Source: Chondrosia reniformis (taxonomy: Eukaryota > Porifera > Demospongiae > Chondrillida > Chondrillidae). From it: a stretch of 64,000 nt of DNA. The number at the start of each line of letters is the position of its first letter. The stretch's first letter is position 1. The position numbers were made by a program, and so were the translations under genes. Positions 45,520-64,000 of the stretch are shown piece after piece. Below the pieces are notes generated by a model. It did no database searches, was not told the origin of the DNA, and was given only the letters and a program-made list of their open reading frames with translations. The stretch lies in the NCBI GenBank assembly GCA_947172415.1, contig OX359192.1, positions 2,854,501-2,918,500 on the forward strand, given 5' to 3'.

Positions 45520-46760
45520 CCCGCAGCTGATGATACCCTGTCCCACTTGGAGCTGGATGCACTAAATGAGGCTGGAGTCCCAGCCATTGATTTCAGGGCC
45601 ATAATTAAAGCCCAAAGTGAGGATACAGCATTGCATAATTGTGAAACCTCATCTTCCCTCATACTCCAGGAGGTTCCCATCCCTATACAGCAAATGTTAC
45701 TTTGATGTGTGACACAACCACTGGAGTTTCCCGGCCCTATATATGTTCCACCTGAATTTCATCGCAAGGTTATGACAGTTTGCATTCCTTATCCCATCTA
45801 GGTATCAGTGTAACTCAACGTGTAATAACAGCACACTTTGTCTGGCCTGGTATCAACATGGATGTCCCCAAATGGGCCCAAGCTTATTTTCAATGCCAAT
45901 GATCAAAAGTACATCAGCACACAGTTACACCAACATCCACCTTTGCAACTCCAGATGCCTGGTTAGACCATGTTCATATCGACATTGTTGGCCCACTACC
46001 ATTAGTAAAAGGACACTCTTACCCCTCGACATGCGTTGATCGTTTTACCCGTTGGCCAGAAGCTATTCCTCAAACAAATATCTCTGCAGAGACAGTATAT
46101 AGCACAAACTTTTGTCTTGGGTTGGATTGCACGATTTGGTGTATATAATCTCCACCATCACCACTGACCGAGGTACTCAATTTGAGTCTGCCCTTTGGAG
46201 ACAGTTGATGAAGTTACTGAGATCTCATCGAATTCGAACAATCGCCTACCATCCTTGTGCTAACGGATTGGTTGAGCGTCTATATACATCTACATCTGAA
46301 AGCAGGACTGCATGATGACTCACTCACCCCAAGTGCAGTGGACGGACTCGTACTCTTAGGTATTTGTACGACATTGAAGGAAGACCTAAACTGTACCATT
46401 TCAGAGTTGGCGTATGGCACCACCCTACGTTTACCAGGGGTATTTTTCAGCACCAGCCAGAACAGTGACACCGTAGATCCACTGGCATATGTTTCATGCC
46501 TCAGGAGTACCATGCAGCAACTTTGGGCTATATATACCACCCCATCACCATTCTCAGCAGGAGGTACATGTAAGTCCAGCCCTTCATTCTTGTACACGTT
46601 TTTGTTCATCGAGATGCCATACGCAGATCCTTATAGCATCCCTACGACGATCCATTCAAGGTTCTTAGGAGATCTGATAAGTATTATACCATCAGTGTCA
46701 AAGGACAGCAGCAATCCATCTCCTTAGATCGCTTAAAGCCAGCCCACCTTGACGTTTTGC
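45520..46760 (+). pseudogene. degenerate Ty3/Gypsy integrase region
   Basis: Translation across several frames shows Gypsy pol features in order: an H2C2-like zinc-binding start (HSLSHLGI), VWPGINMD, a core with HIDIVGPLPLVKGHS and CVDRFTRWPEAIP, then TTDRGTQFESALWRQLMKLL and IAYHPCANGLVERL, and a C-terminal SLDRLKPAH segment. Stops and frameshifts between blocks make it inactive. No LTRs were found, so it is an internal fragment. Confidence 0.8.
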
Positions 46761-46883
46761 TCCCTGCTTCATTTATCTCTCCCACACCTCCAGAGGCCAC
46801 ATCATCTGAGTCACCGTTACGAACAACTCGTTCTGGATGGCGTGTTCATTTTCCAGACCATATAATATATGTGATGATATATA

Positions 46884-47432
46884 CAGTGGGCTCTCATTTA
46901 TCCGACGACATTTGTTCCCAGCAAAATGTGCTGGATAAATGAGATGTCGGATAACAAATATAGACATACAGTTACCTTTATCATGGAAGAAAGACAGAAA
47001 GACAGTGCTATATAGTACAAGCTCTTCAAAAGGAATAGGTGAAATGGACAAACTTTGAGAGCGAATATTGCCGAACCAAATCCAAAGAGCCTCCTCTAGC
47101 TGCACAAAACGTCCCTGACAGTGCTTGGTCGAGCTGGAGTCCTCAACGCTGGCCCACTTGTCTGCATCACGAAGGATATCACTAATCGTTGTTCGCCCGA
47201 TATCAACAGAATCTTCTTTAAAAATACTTCAAAGTCGGACGGATAAGTGTGAAATGTATGGAGAATCAGCGCGTGGTTCCCACGCTGCAGTGCCGGATAC
47301 GGATATCCCAGTTTCGGATAACTCAGTATAATTTCCTATACTTTTGTATGGCAAACTTTTTGTTCCTAAGTTCAAACACCGAATATATGAGATTTCCGGA
47401 TAAATCAGGTCCGGATAAATGAGAGCCCACTG
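46884..47432. mobile_element. Tigger/pogo-like element abutting the Gypsy fragment
   Basis: Near-perfect terminal repeats CAGTGGGCTCTCATTTATCC and its complement, flanked by TA (46882-46883 and 47433-47434). The 549-bp interior has a minus-strand remnant (VQLEEALWIWFGNIRSQSLS) that resembles the second CENP-B helix-turn-helix of Tigger transposases. It is a deletion derivative without a DDE domain. Confidence 0.8.
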
Positions 47433-48616
47433 TATATCATCACAGTTCCACTAAATACCTGACTATATGTACCTCAGCAGGTCTCCATCCTATATGCACC
47501 AATGGATACCTGTCCTATGGTATATAGGTCAGTTGGTCATGCAGAAATAGTTATATAATATAGCCATCAAATGTACTTGTTGCATGCGTGGAAACATATA
47601 CATATGCACACTTACACATACCCCACCTTCACAGTGCTTAAAGGAAGCATACAATTGGGAGATGCATACACAATCTGCGACTTGAAGGGCAATAAGAAGA
47701 AAGGCTGAAGAAATCATTGCTGAACCTTTACTTTGTATAAACAGTTTCCACACTCTCTTTGCGTATTATATAGCCTTAAAGGGTCTCAGCTAATAATATA
47801 ACCACAGCAGATTTGTTTTGCTTGAGAGGGAGCTCTATGGAATACCAATGGGTGGTTGCATGCATTCACATAATCAAATGGGTTATATATAGAGACCATT
47901 TAGTAGCTTGCACACAAGGGACATCATATACACATATGAAGGCCCTTTTATGTCCTTGTAAGAGTATATAGTACTAGTGGCACACTGGGTACGAAGGTTG
48001 AGAAGGTCACAGTCTGGGGCTGGGTCTGTCCTCACTTTTATGCAAAGGAGGTTCTATAGTAAGTCCCTCTCTTGTGACAGATGATGGATGTGGTAGGTCA
48101 GGGATTGAGGTGCCATCGAAACAGTGGAGGGAGCATGCAGATATTAACTGAGATCAGCTTTGGTTTGCAGCCCATCTCCCCATGTGGAATGCAAGTGAGT
48201 GATATATAAAGGAGTCACCTAAATAACAAATTCTAGATGCTCTCAAACAGGAGGAAAACCCTTAATTAGGTTTGGAGGTTAATAGTAGCTTTTTCCTAGC
48301 CTATGTATATATACAACTGTTTCAGTCAAAGTGTACTGAAAATGAAAAGAAATTGTTAATGTAGTGTAAAAGTCCTTAAATGCATGGGTTCTACTTAAGT
48401 ATATCAAGTGATTGAAAGGCGGAAACCTCAGTCAAGTCCACCACAGTTAGGGATATGGTAGTGAAAAGTGGGGAGACTAACTGGTAAGCGTAATTATTTA
48501 ACAATGACTAAGTAAAATAATCTGTTATATATATTCTTCAAAAATTTTTCTACTTGAATATCAAAACATAAAGGCAGTGTCTACAAAGAAAGGCATCATA
48601 ATCAAGATGTTTGTTT
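47433..48616. other. intergenic region downstream of CSK-like copy A
   Basis: AT-rich; no gene, tRNA or array seen. A weak 75-residue open frame on the minus strand (47529-47753) has no recognisable motif. Confidence 0.5.
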
Positions 48617-52869
<4,253 letters not shown>

Positions 52870-52914
52870 CTAATGAAAATAAAAAAATCAGAAATATAAC
52901 TACAGTGTCCCAGG

Positions 52915-52985
52915 AGGGGGATTTTAATTTCCTGGTTTGGCCGTCTAGCTCGCAGTTATATTTAATTAACTGCCACATTTAAATT
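52915..52985. repeat. palindromic GGCAG/CTGCC repeat upstream of CSK copy A
   Basis: GGGGGATTTTAATTTCCTGG, then TTTGGCCGTC...TTAACTGCCACATTTAAA. Homologous to 61854-61915 upstream of copy B, and resembling 55350-55395 upstream of the TKL kinase (AATTGGCGATTGCGG, CCGCCAAATTTAAA). Confidence 0.55.
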
Positions 52986-53877
52986 CGTTAATACTTAGGT
53001 TCGCATAATAACAAAGTTACGGCTGGCTACCACAATAATCCAAACAGATTTATTAAGTATTTTATATTTAACTATTTCTCTCACCGGGATAGTGGAAATG
53101 GTGGAAATGACGGAAACAGCAGAAATCGACCGAAAAGGTCCTAAGCACATATGCTGAGCGACTTTTTATACAAAGATGTTAGCTATATACTTTCACGTAC
53201 GATTCCAAAAAATATTTTAAACGTACACAATCAGGATCGTTCTATATAAGCGTTGTAGCTATGTCTATTGAAGAAGGTACGACCCTTAAGGTTGTAAACG
53301 CTTATCTTTTAGGCCTGTTTCGGTATATACGTATGCCAATTTGTATACGATATACTCTATCATATCCTAGTAAACAAATCACCAATCTTATTTACGATAT
53401 ATATGTATTTAAAGTACTTAGCTAATTATTTATCATGGATTTTATAGAGCATGCACGTCCCCACCTCTCACCCACCCACCCTGTATATATACCTAGCTGT
53501 CAATTCCAGAAGAGCAATGAACTTCCAAGTACTATTTATCATGATTTTCCTTTGTAATGTGACTTATAAACTTGAACTGGTTGGGCCATCCTTATTAATC
53601 TTTGTATGGCATGTCACAATAATAAACAATCATTATTATTATTATTATTATAGGAACGATTACACTATATCGCATTAAACAATAACAACAGTCGATGAAA
53701 TGATCATCCACGAGTTGAACAGCATGGAAGAGAGCTTTCTGGTGCAGAAGAAATCCATGCAGGTAAAAATGGCTCTTTAGTTTATGTGCTTATCTGTACT
53801 TAGGACTTTTCTGATCGATTGAAATAACCACACTCATGCACAATTCCACGGATTAAAGGTAAAGTTTGTTTATACAA
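52986..53877. other. region between CSK copy A and the TKL kinase; possible exon-like fragment
   Basis: Starts with a second partial copy of the SH3-intron sequence (53040-53090 resembles 52665-52715). At 53698-53764 (+) an open stretch reads MIIHELNSMEESFLVQKKSM followed by AGGTAAAA, an exon-like pattern, but no partner exon was found. Confidence 0.35.
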
Positions 53878-55037
53878 CTAGACTATCATCACTAACATCA
53901 CCACAACAAATCTACAGATGTATAGACCTAGGAGTCCATGACATCTGATCATGAGCTTCTGATATAAAAGTCCCTTATTTATTATATTAGCAGTGGGCCA
54001 TACTTTGGCTTCAGTTCCACCCATTAGCTCATCGAGATCCTCAGGAGACATGAGTGGGTGGAGTAAATCCAGAGTCCACTGATGAGACAAAACACTAACC
54101 CATTTCTTCCTTAGTCAACAATTATATGTATATTCATTCCAAATATATATATAAATATTCCAACTTAACAAATATATAGACTTACCTCATCAGTAGAGTG
54201 TTCCTGTATTGCCTCATATAATGATATTATCAGATCATGGACTTTTCTAATATCAGGTCTCTTCTTGTAGTCATCCTTCAGACACAACTCTATCAACGGC
54301 TTAAGAGGATGTTCATTTGACAGTTTGGACAGATCACCTCTCCGACGCTCCAACTCTGGTACAGTTCCAATGCCAACCAGACCACATGTCGGTTGGCACT
54401 GAGTAGCAATCTGCAACATCAGCACTCCTAAGGAGAACACATCCACCTTCACACTGAAATGAGAATCGCCACTTTTCAGTGCTTCTGGTGGCATGTACAC
54501 GACATTACCAGGAGCAGTAGTGCTCATGTATACGTCTCCGTTCTCCAGCAGTTTGGATTGACCGAGATCGCTCACTTTCACGCTGCCGTCTTCACCGATC
54601 AACACGTTTTTATCCGTCACGTCGCGATGGGCTACGGGAGGATTCCTTTCGTGAAGAAACTTAAGACCAGACGCAATATTAAGACATATTTCTAACTGTC
54701 TCTTTTGAGTCAAAGTACCGCTATTCCGTTGAAGATACACACGGAGATTCTCCTTCATTCGTTCTAAAACCAACATGGGCTCGCCGGTTCTGCTTTCAAA
54801 GGCACCGTACGATTGGATGATATTAGGGTGGTTTTCGAGACTGGCTAGAAGCTGACATTCTCTGATAAAATCCTCGAGAGGTTTATCTCGGGCTATCTCA
54901 CTGTGGACAGTTTTCACTGCTACAGGGCCACCCTTAAATGTTCCTTCTCGTACAGCACCATAAGCTCCTCGTCCAAGTTCTTTGGAAGAAAGTTTCAAGT
55001 TGGTAGGGCATTTTGGGAGCCGTGGACGTTCAGCCAT
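53878..55037 (-). CDS. TKL-type protein kinase, two exons
   Basis: Exon 1 55037-54186 and exon 2 54078-53878 join in phase to 350 residues. Single kinase domain: P-loop GRGAYGAV (from residue 22), VAVK (Lys42), IRECQLL, HRDVTDKN (catalytic Asp present, but T where Ser/Thr kinases have K), SDLGQSKLL (DLG for DFG), GNVVYMPPEAL and DVFSLGVLMLQIA. GNxVYMPPEA and the altered HRD/DLG motifs are, from memory, frequent in TKL kinases of sponges. The tail has an acidic SPEDLDELMGGTEAK segment and a hydrophobic C-terminus (VVVMLVMIV). No partner domains; substrate unknown. Key Asp and Lys are kept, so activity is plausible. It sits between the two CSK copies on the same strand. Confidence 0.85.
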
Positions 55038-55044
55038 ACTTCAT

Positions 55045-55395
55045 GGGTAGGAGTGTTGTTTTTTATTGCATTCTTCATTAGATCTTGTGACATACTTGGC
55101 CTAATTCTTCGTTTCTTTGTGTACCTATATAGCCGGAAAAATTGGTGGGGATTTTAAATTTGACGATTTGGCGATCTTGCGGATACCCTCTAAATTTCAA
55201 TATTTATAGGTAGACATCATGCGCAAAGAAAAAGAAAAAAATTGGCAAAAAAAAGAAAGAAAATGATAATACTTGTTGTTTTACTGCATTCTTGTATAGA
55301 TCTAGTGACATACTTGGCCTAATTCTTCGTTTCTTTGTGTACGTAAAAATTGGCGGGGATTTAATTGGCGATTGCGGATAACCGCCAAATTTAAA
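55045..55395. repeat. direct duplication in the TKL kinase upstream region
   Basis: 55085-55160 and 55302-55365 share TGACATACTTGGCCTAATTC, TTCGTTTCTTTGTGTAC and a GGCGGGGATTT-type stretch. The first copy lies immediately before the start codon, the second 220 bp further upstream. Confidence 0.75.
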
Positions 55396-55564
55396 TCTTG
55401 AAAAGAAAAAGAAAAACTGGGGGCAAAAGGGAAAGAAAATCAGAAATTCATAATGATTAAAAAATAGGGGATTTTAATGATCTAAAGCCCACCTTAAAGC
55501 ATTGATATCCACATCATTGGACTCAGCTGTCCATGGCTCGACCATCTTTTTGAGTGGCTAGGGG

Positions 55565-55645
55565 GAAAGTCTAGTTCCCTTCAAGTGAACTTCAGTTCCG
55601 CCCATAAAGTCATTGTGCTCCTCAGGGGACATGAGTGGGCAGGGG
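55565..55645 (-). pseudogene. orphan copy of part of TKL kinase exon 2
   Basis: The minus strand reads CACTCATGTCCCCTGAGGAG and ATGGGCGGAACTGAAGT, matching the SPEDLDELMGGTEA part of exon 2. It lies upstream of the intact gene without a kinase exon between, so it is a relic of a deleted tandem copy. Confidence 0.65.
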
Positions 55646-57879
55646 TAATATCAATGATGATGATATCAAGTCAATGAACTAACAAAAAGTAGCTAAATAG
55701 TTTAGCACACCAGCTTGCCTTCATAAGAGGCAAGAGTGATGTCACTAGCATCTAACAAACTTCACAATCTGGATCCTCTAGCCATGATTGCAGATCTGAT
55801 CAGTGCAAATAAAATCTGTACTGGAGTCAACCCATCACTTGGGAGTAGTTCAGTTTTCTCTTCTCAGCAATTGCATCAGCAAATCTCTTGAAACAAATGG
55901 TGCTTTCTCTTGCCATGCCTCCTGTTGTCGACAGGACTAGGGAGGTGAACACCTCTCATTCAACTTTCCTAACTCTTTCACCATACTTGCACTTCTTTAC
56001 TCCTTCATGCATTCTGTACAGGATACACAATTACTACTTCACATAGCTATAGTTGCAGGTTTGAGGAACAAGTCATGGCGTTGCTTAAGTATCGAAGGAG
56101 TCCATTTATCTTTGACAAATATACAGATGCAAATACAGAGTCAGGCCATATATATAGTTAATCTGTGCGTAGTTGGCCATCCTCATGCACTACTGTGTGT
56201 GGGGTAAGGTTGGCTACACTTATGGCCTGACTAACACACGGACATGTTTGCAAATATAAAAGTTATCGTTGGCTACCACAAATGATAACCTGACCGAGTG
56301 GCAGTGTACACAGCCATTGGACTGGATAACTTCAAAACCTTGAACTGCATTGAAACCATGCAAACCGTTAAATTTAAATGCCGTCAAATATTCCAGCTAT
56401 GCAGAGTATAGATCCACTAATAGAAACATCGAGCAATGTGGTTCATGTCTCCTACTTCAGCTATCATGATACGCCCATATGAAATAGATGTGTATCATCT
56501 GATGAGATAAAATCATATATATAATTTACAGATCTATATACAAATTTATTTATGATTGTCTCATACATAAATAAGTACAGACAATAACTAATCAGTCAGT
56601 GAACAATTCCATTCTTGTTTTCACCTAAAGAGAAGAAATGAAACTTCATCAAAGAAAACACTTTTTAACTGCAAAACGTATCACCACCTAAGCTAAACTC
56701 CATTTCCAGTGTCCCTACAAGGTCCAAAGGTCGAGTAGTCTCTTCTTCACCTGGTCATATTGAACATTGTGACGAGATAGTCATTTGACTCTCTTATGAC
56801 ACTGATATTTGGCCTTTAATCTTCTAGTCATTTGAATGCAACTCACTTAAATGCAATAAAGCAACTGGTCAAGTTATAGTCTGTAGAGAGTTGGGATGGG
56901 AAGGGAGGGACAACACGTCCAATGCCTCACTTCCGTTAATATTCCTCCTTCCCTTAGTTGGGAGTAGCAGGTCAATATCTACAAGATCAGTCACAGCTGG
57001 GTAGATGCAATAGGCTGTCTTATAGTCTCTAAATAATCCAAAATACAAATATTTGAGGTACTTTAAGAAGAGGGAGATGGTACTAGAAGGTCTGGCATCC
57101 AACAATGATGACTGTACCACTAAGATCACAATGGCAGTGCTATCTTGTAGTGGAGAGGCTGAATGATCCACTGGTGTTGATAATGATAATAAAATGGATG
57201 CACTTGCTGAAGGATTAGGTGAGGGGTCGGATGAGGGATTAGGTGAGGGGTCAGATGAGGGATTATGTCTGCCTCTGGAAGACCAGACTGGCTTGCCAGA
57301 CTACTCAACCTTTTCCCATCCATACTATTATAGACACTGAATAACCACCTGATCTGATTTATCGTTCTTTGATACATCCAGCTGCGTATAAACTGTGATT
57401 GATCATGTGTACTGATCTGAGAGCGATCAGTCCAGCTATTCTTGTGTCAAAGTCTCAGGCATCCAAATACTTATTTTCTGCTAAATCTATTACTCCCAAA
57501 CAGTGATATTTGATAAATCAAAAGATCAAACGTGCCCCATGTTTGATAGGAACAAGAATTTAAACAAACTCAAAGGCATAATTAATATTTTACAGTTGGT
57601 CTGCATTAATACTTGTATATTTCTCTCCATCTTATGCATACCTACAGACATTTGTATTATATATATAGCTCTCCTAAATCCATCAGCTACAGAGCACTGC
57701 CATATACTTAACTATTGTGGGTGTAACTGAGGTGCACTTATGTTACTTACAATTCAAAAACACTTCTTTTAACAATAACCAATTGCAAAGTTAATAATTT
57801 ATTAAATTCTTCATAAAATTTTCGATTTGAATATCAAACAAAAAAGGCAGTGTCTAAAAGATAGGCAAGATGTTTGTTT
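55646..57879. other. spacer between TKL kinase remnants and CSK copy B
   Basis: No confident gene. Two overlapping minus-strand open frames (57126-57377 and 56869-57171) include a short GAGGGATTAGGTGAGGGGTC repeat and no recognised domain. 56370-56400 resembles the kinase-upstream motif weakly (TTAAATGCCGTCAAAT). Confidence 0.4.
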
Positions 57880-61798
<3,919 letters not shown>

Positions 61799-61853
61799 CT
61801 AATGAAAATAACATTTCAGAAAAATAACTACAGTATCACGAGAAAATTGTAAG

Positions 61854-61915
61854 GGGGATTTTAATTTCCTGGTTTGGCAGTCTCGCAGATAACTGCCAAA
61901 TTTAATACTTAGGTT
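61854..61915. repeat. palindromic repeat upstream of CSK copy B
   Basis: GGGGGATTTTAATTTCCTGG, GTTTGGCAGTCTCGCAG, ATAACTGCCAAATTTAA. The TTTGGCAGT/ACTGCCAAA arms can pair. Homologous to the site before copy A and similar to the TKL upstream motif. Confidence 0.55.
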
Positions 61916-63202
61916 CGCATATAACAAAGTTACAGCTGGCTAGCATATACAATAATCAAACTGAACGGCAGCCTACAGAGCAATTTTAGACTGGATGATG
62001 TCACATCCCTGAGCTGCAACATAATAAAATAAATTCTGACAATATTAAATAAACTTTTGATTTCAAATGCCATCAAATTTTCCCGCTATATGGTATAGAA
62101 CCACATTCAAAAATGATTAAAGGTTTTATTTGAAAAAATTGCCTAAACTACATCATCATCACAACAAATCTAAATTTTTAAAATTTTGAACCATCATCAA
62201 AAGTCAGTTACATACATGTGTGTGCATAGAAGAGCAGAATGGCTTTGAGCATTTGGGATTGCTAAAGATCAGCTGAAGACACCATTCAAGTGGGTGTTGC
62301 AGCCAATTTCCTAATATCCGGCGATTCCAAAAAAGATTCTCTGGTAATCTTAGGGAAGCAATTTGCTTCATCTATAGCATCCCAGATGCAAAAAAGAGAA
62401 TCAAGGCAGGAGAGGTTATGTAGCCTTCAATCACCATTTTTGATGATTTGATGTGGCAGTATTCGGGATGCAGGATATTCACTTCCAGAAGGTTAAAGCA
62501 CCCTGATGCCCAGTGAGTGTATCCCAGTGTAAGAGTCCTTCCATTATCACTACCCTGACAAGTATGGGTGGAAAGAAAATACCAGTCCTAACATATATAA
62601 GGAAGTTTTTGCCATGTTGTTGGCATTCGCTTCAGTCACAGTCTCCTGATAAAAGGCACTGTGTAGACACCCACTAATGTCGCTGAATTTTCCTATCTTT
62701 CCTATCAGTACTAAAAGAGGAAACCAATAGGTCCAATTAGTCTCGTGTAGCCAGACCGCTTTCGGGGGGAAAGTGTCTGGTACAATGCCTATGCACGACT
62801 TGTGCAGAGACCCTCAAAAGAGGGGGGCCATAATTATACTCCACACCTCATGTCACCCAGCAACTGCAACCCACAACTACCGGTGTTGCATAAACTATGG
62901 AACGAAAGACTATTCGCACTGAAGCACACAATGTAAAGCGGAACGCCACTACCAAAGCCTTATGAAACGAAATGGCTCGATTGAGGACTCAATGTACTAT
63001 GAGGTGCTATCAGTTAAGAAGTGTACTAGGTTTCCAAATTGTAGCCAATAACACACATTCATATTAAGCACACCGTTACAGGTACGATTGAATTACAGCA
63101 CTACATATGAAGAATGCAGATTATGCAAATAATTTGTTTTGAAGGTGAAATCGAAGGTTCAATGTATATACATAGGGTAATTCTGCAGCAGAAAGAAACC
63201 AA
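61916..63202. other. left flank of the RecQ-like fragment, no gene
   Basis: The duplication shared with copy A ends near 61945. TTAGTCTCGTGTAGCCAGAC at about 62738 resembles the foldback arm at 6079, so a fragment of that repeat family is here. Otherwise nothing was recognised. Confidence 0.45.
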
Positions 63203-63380
63203 ATGGCTCAATCTCAAACCTCAGTCCAAGACATAATCAAGGCAGTGGCCCAGATGATTGGGATTGAGACAGCAGTTGAAGCCTTTGTTAATGGCCATGG
63301 CCCATTCATCTCCTTACCCACTGGATATAGCAAATCAGTTATCTATGCTGTCAATCCTGGAACATTTGACCCCATTAGAG
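63203..63380 (+). CDS. RecQ-helicase-like N-terminal exon or fragment
   Basis: 59 codons to a GTACGT donor at 63381. It reads AVEAFVNGHGPFISLPTGYS, KSVIYAVNPGTFDPIRG. RecQ-type helicases start their motor domain with Q..AL..F..GKDVFV.LPTGxGKSxxY (motif I); here the Walker A is PTGYSKS, with S for the usual G. The segment between the N-terminus and AVEAF is shortened compared with RecQ (no clear motif 0 Gln). Many invertebrate genomes have lone RecQ-like genes that travel with mobile DNA. The rest of the gene, if any, runs off the right edge. Confidence 0.45.
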
Positions 63381-63526
63381 GTACGTTAGCACACAGCAGG
63401 CACATTAATTGGATAAGGATTGGATTGGATAATTGGCTACCATACATTAGATTGCAAATGACACTGAACATACTGTACATGAAGTTCAGTCCGGTTGTTG
63501 TTTATAAGGCAGCACTGATTTGATTA

Positions 63527-63775
63527 GTCTACAGCTCTAGGGATACAGTCTACAGATAGATGGAGACTGACTACAGCTACATCACTACAGTCTACAGCTA
63601 GATGGAGACTGACTACAGCTACATCACTACAGTCTACAGCTACATCACTACAGTCTACAGCTACATCACTACAGTCTACAGCTAGATGGAGGCTGACTAC
63701 AGCTACATCACTACAGTCTACAGCTAGATGGAGGCTGACTACAGCTACATCACTACAGTCTACAGCTAGATGGAT
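63527..63775. repeat. 21/42-bp minisatellite
   Basis: Alternating units CTACAGCTACATCACTACAG and CTACAGCTAGATGGAGACTG, about 11 blocks of 21 bp in all. Mixed order (some 21-bp units repeated alone) shows two levels of periodicity. Confidence 0.9.
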
Positions 63776-64000
63776 AGATTAACACCAACTTCATGAAATG
63801 TTTGCCCCTGTGCTTGTTGATTGTTATTGCAGAGCATGGCTGAATGTGAAATTGAACTCTTTTGAATGTAAATGGTATGCAGGGTGGTATCTATGGAATC
63901 AGTGGTATATTAGGGACCAGAAAACTCTTTTACCCATGGATGGGCTATGCAAGATTTCGGCCTGGACAGTATTTGGAAAGAACCTGGTAATAATGCAGCA

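Noticed and set aside
56869..57377. Two overlapping minus-strand frames as a gene
   Set aside because: No recognisable domain, and a local repeat explains part of the openness.

Overview
The window looks like AT-rich, repeat-dense nuclear DNA of an early-branching animal, most likely a demosponge of the Amphimedon type. That is inferred from metazoan genes with many short introns (a NEDD4-type HECT ligase, CSK-type SH3-SH2-kinases, PEX3, PIGB, ORC3, RWDD1), a tyrosine-kinase-like (TKL) kinase of a style expanded in sponges, and ACGTACGTAT-type simple sequence. No bacterial operon, CRISPR array or rRNA is present. Exon models below were read by eye from splice sites, reading phase and recognisable protein motifs; no alignment was run.

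Layout. 1-755: 3' end of ORC3 (+). 1018-4050: six-exon gene (+) of axonemal SAXO/TEX45-like appearance. 4646-5257: intronless RWDD1 (-), head to head with PEX3 (+), whose start codon lies only 27 bp away. PEX3 runs from 5285 to at least 16732. Two of its introns have filled with mobile DNA: foldback elements, a Tigger/pogo transposon, a minisatellite, and a degenerate non-LTR retrotransposon that itself carries a nested MITE. 16733-24100 is a repeat-rich gene desert (Helitron-like fragment, pogo-like MITE, Gypsy fragment, 65-bp satellite, small ORF at 23354).

24151-30601: PIGB (-), about 17 exons. Its first intron is an AT-AC intron with U12-type signals and contains a 1.1-kb, 26-bp-unit minisatellite. 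PIGB is head to head, 172 bp between start codons, with a 27-exon NEDD4-like E3 ligase (30774-42158, +) that has seven WW domains. 43947-44495: intronless F-box gene (-). 45150-47432: tRNA-derived SINE, broken Ty3/Gypsy integrase region and a pogo-like MITE.

48617-61798: a kinase cluster, all on the minus strand. Two near-identical CSK-like genes (48617-52869 and 57880-61798) flank a TKL kinase (53878-55037). Both CSK copies keep the P-loop, VAVK/VAIK lysine, alpha-C glutamate and HRDLAARN, but carry EFH in place of DFG, so they look like duplicated pseudokinases or Mg-binding variants. A GGCG/CGCC palindromic repeat lies upstream of all three. 61.8-64 kb: repeats and a RecQ-helicase-like fragment.

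Functionally the genes are independent housekeeping or signalling genes (replication licensing, peroxisome biogenesis, GPI-anchor synthesis, ubiquitin ligation). The kinase cluster is the only block that looks like a functional family expansion.
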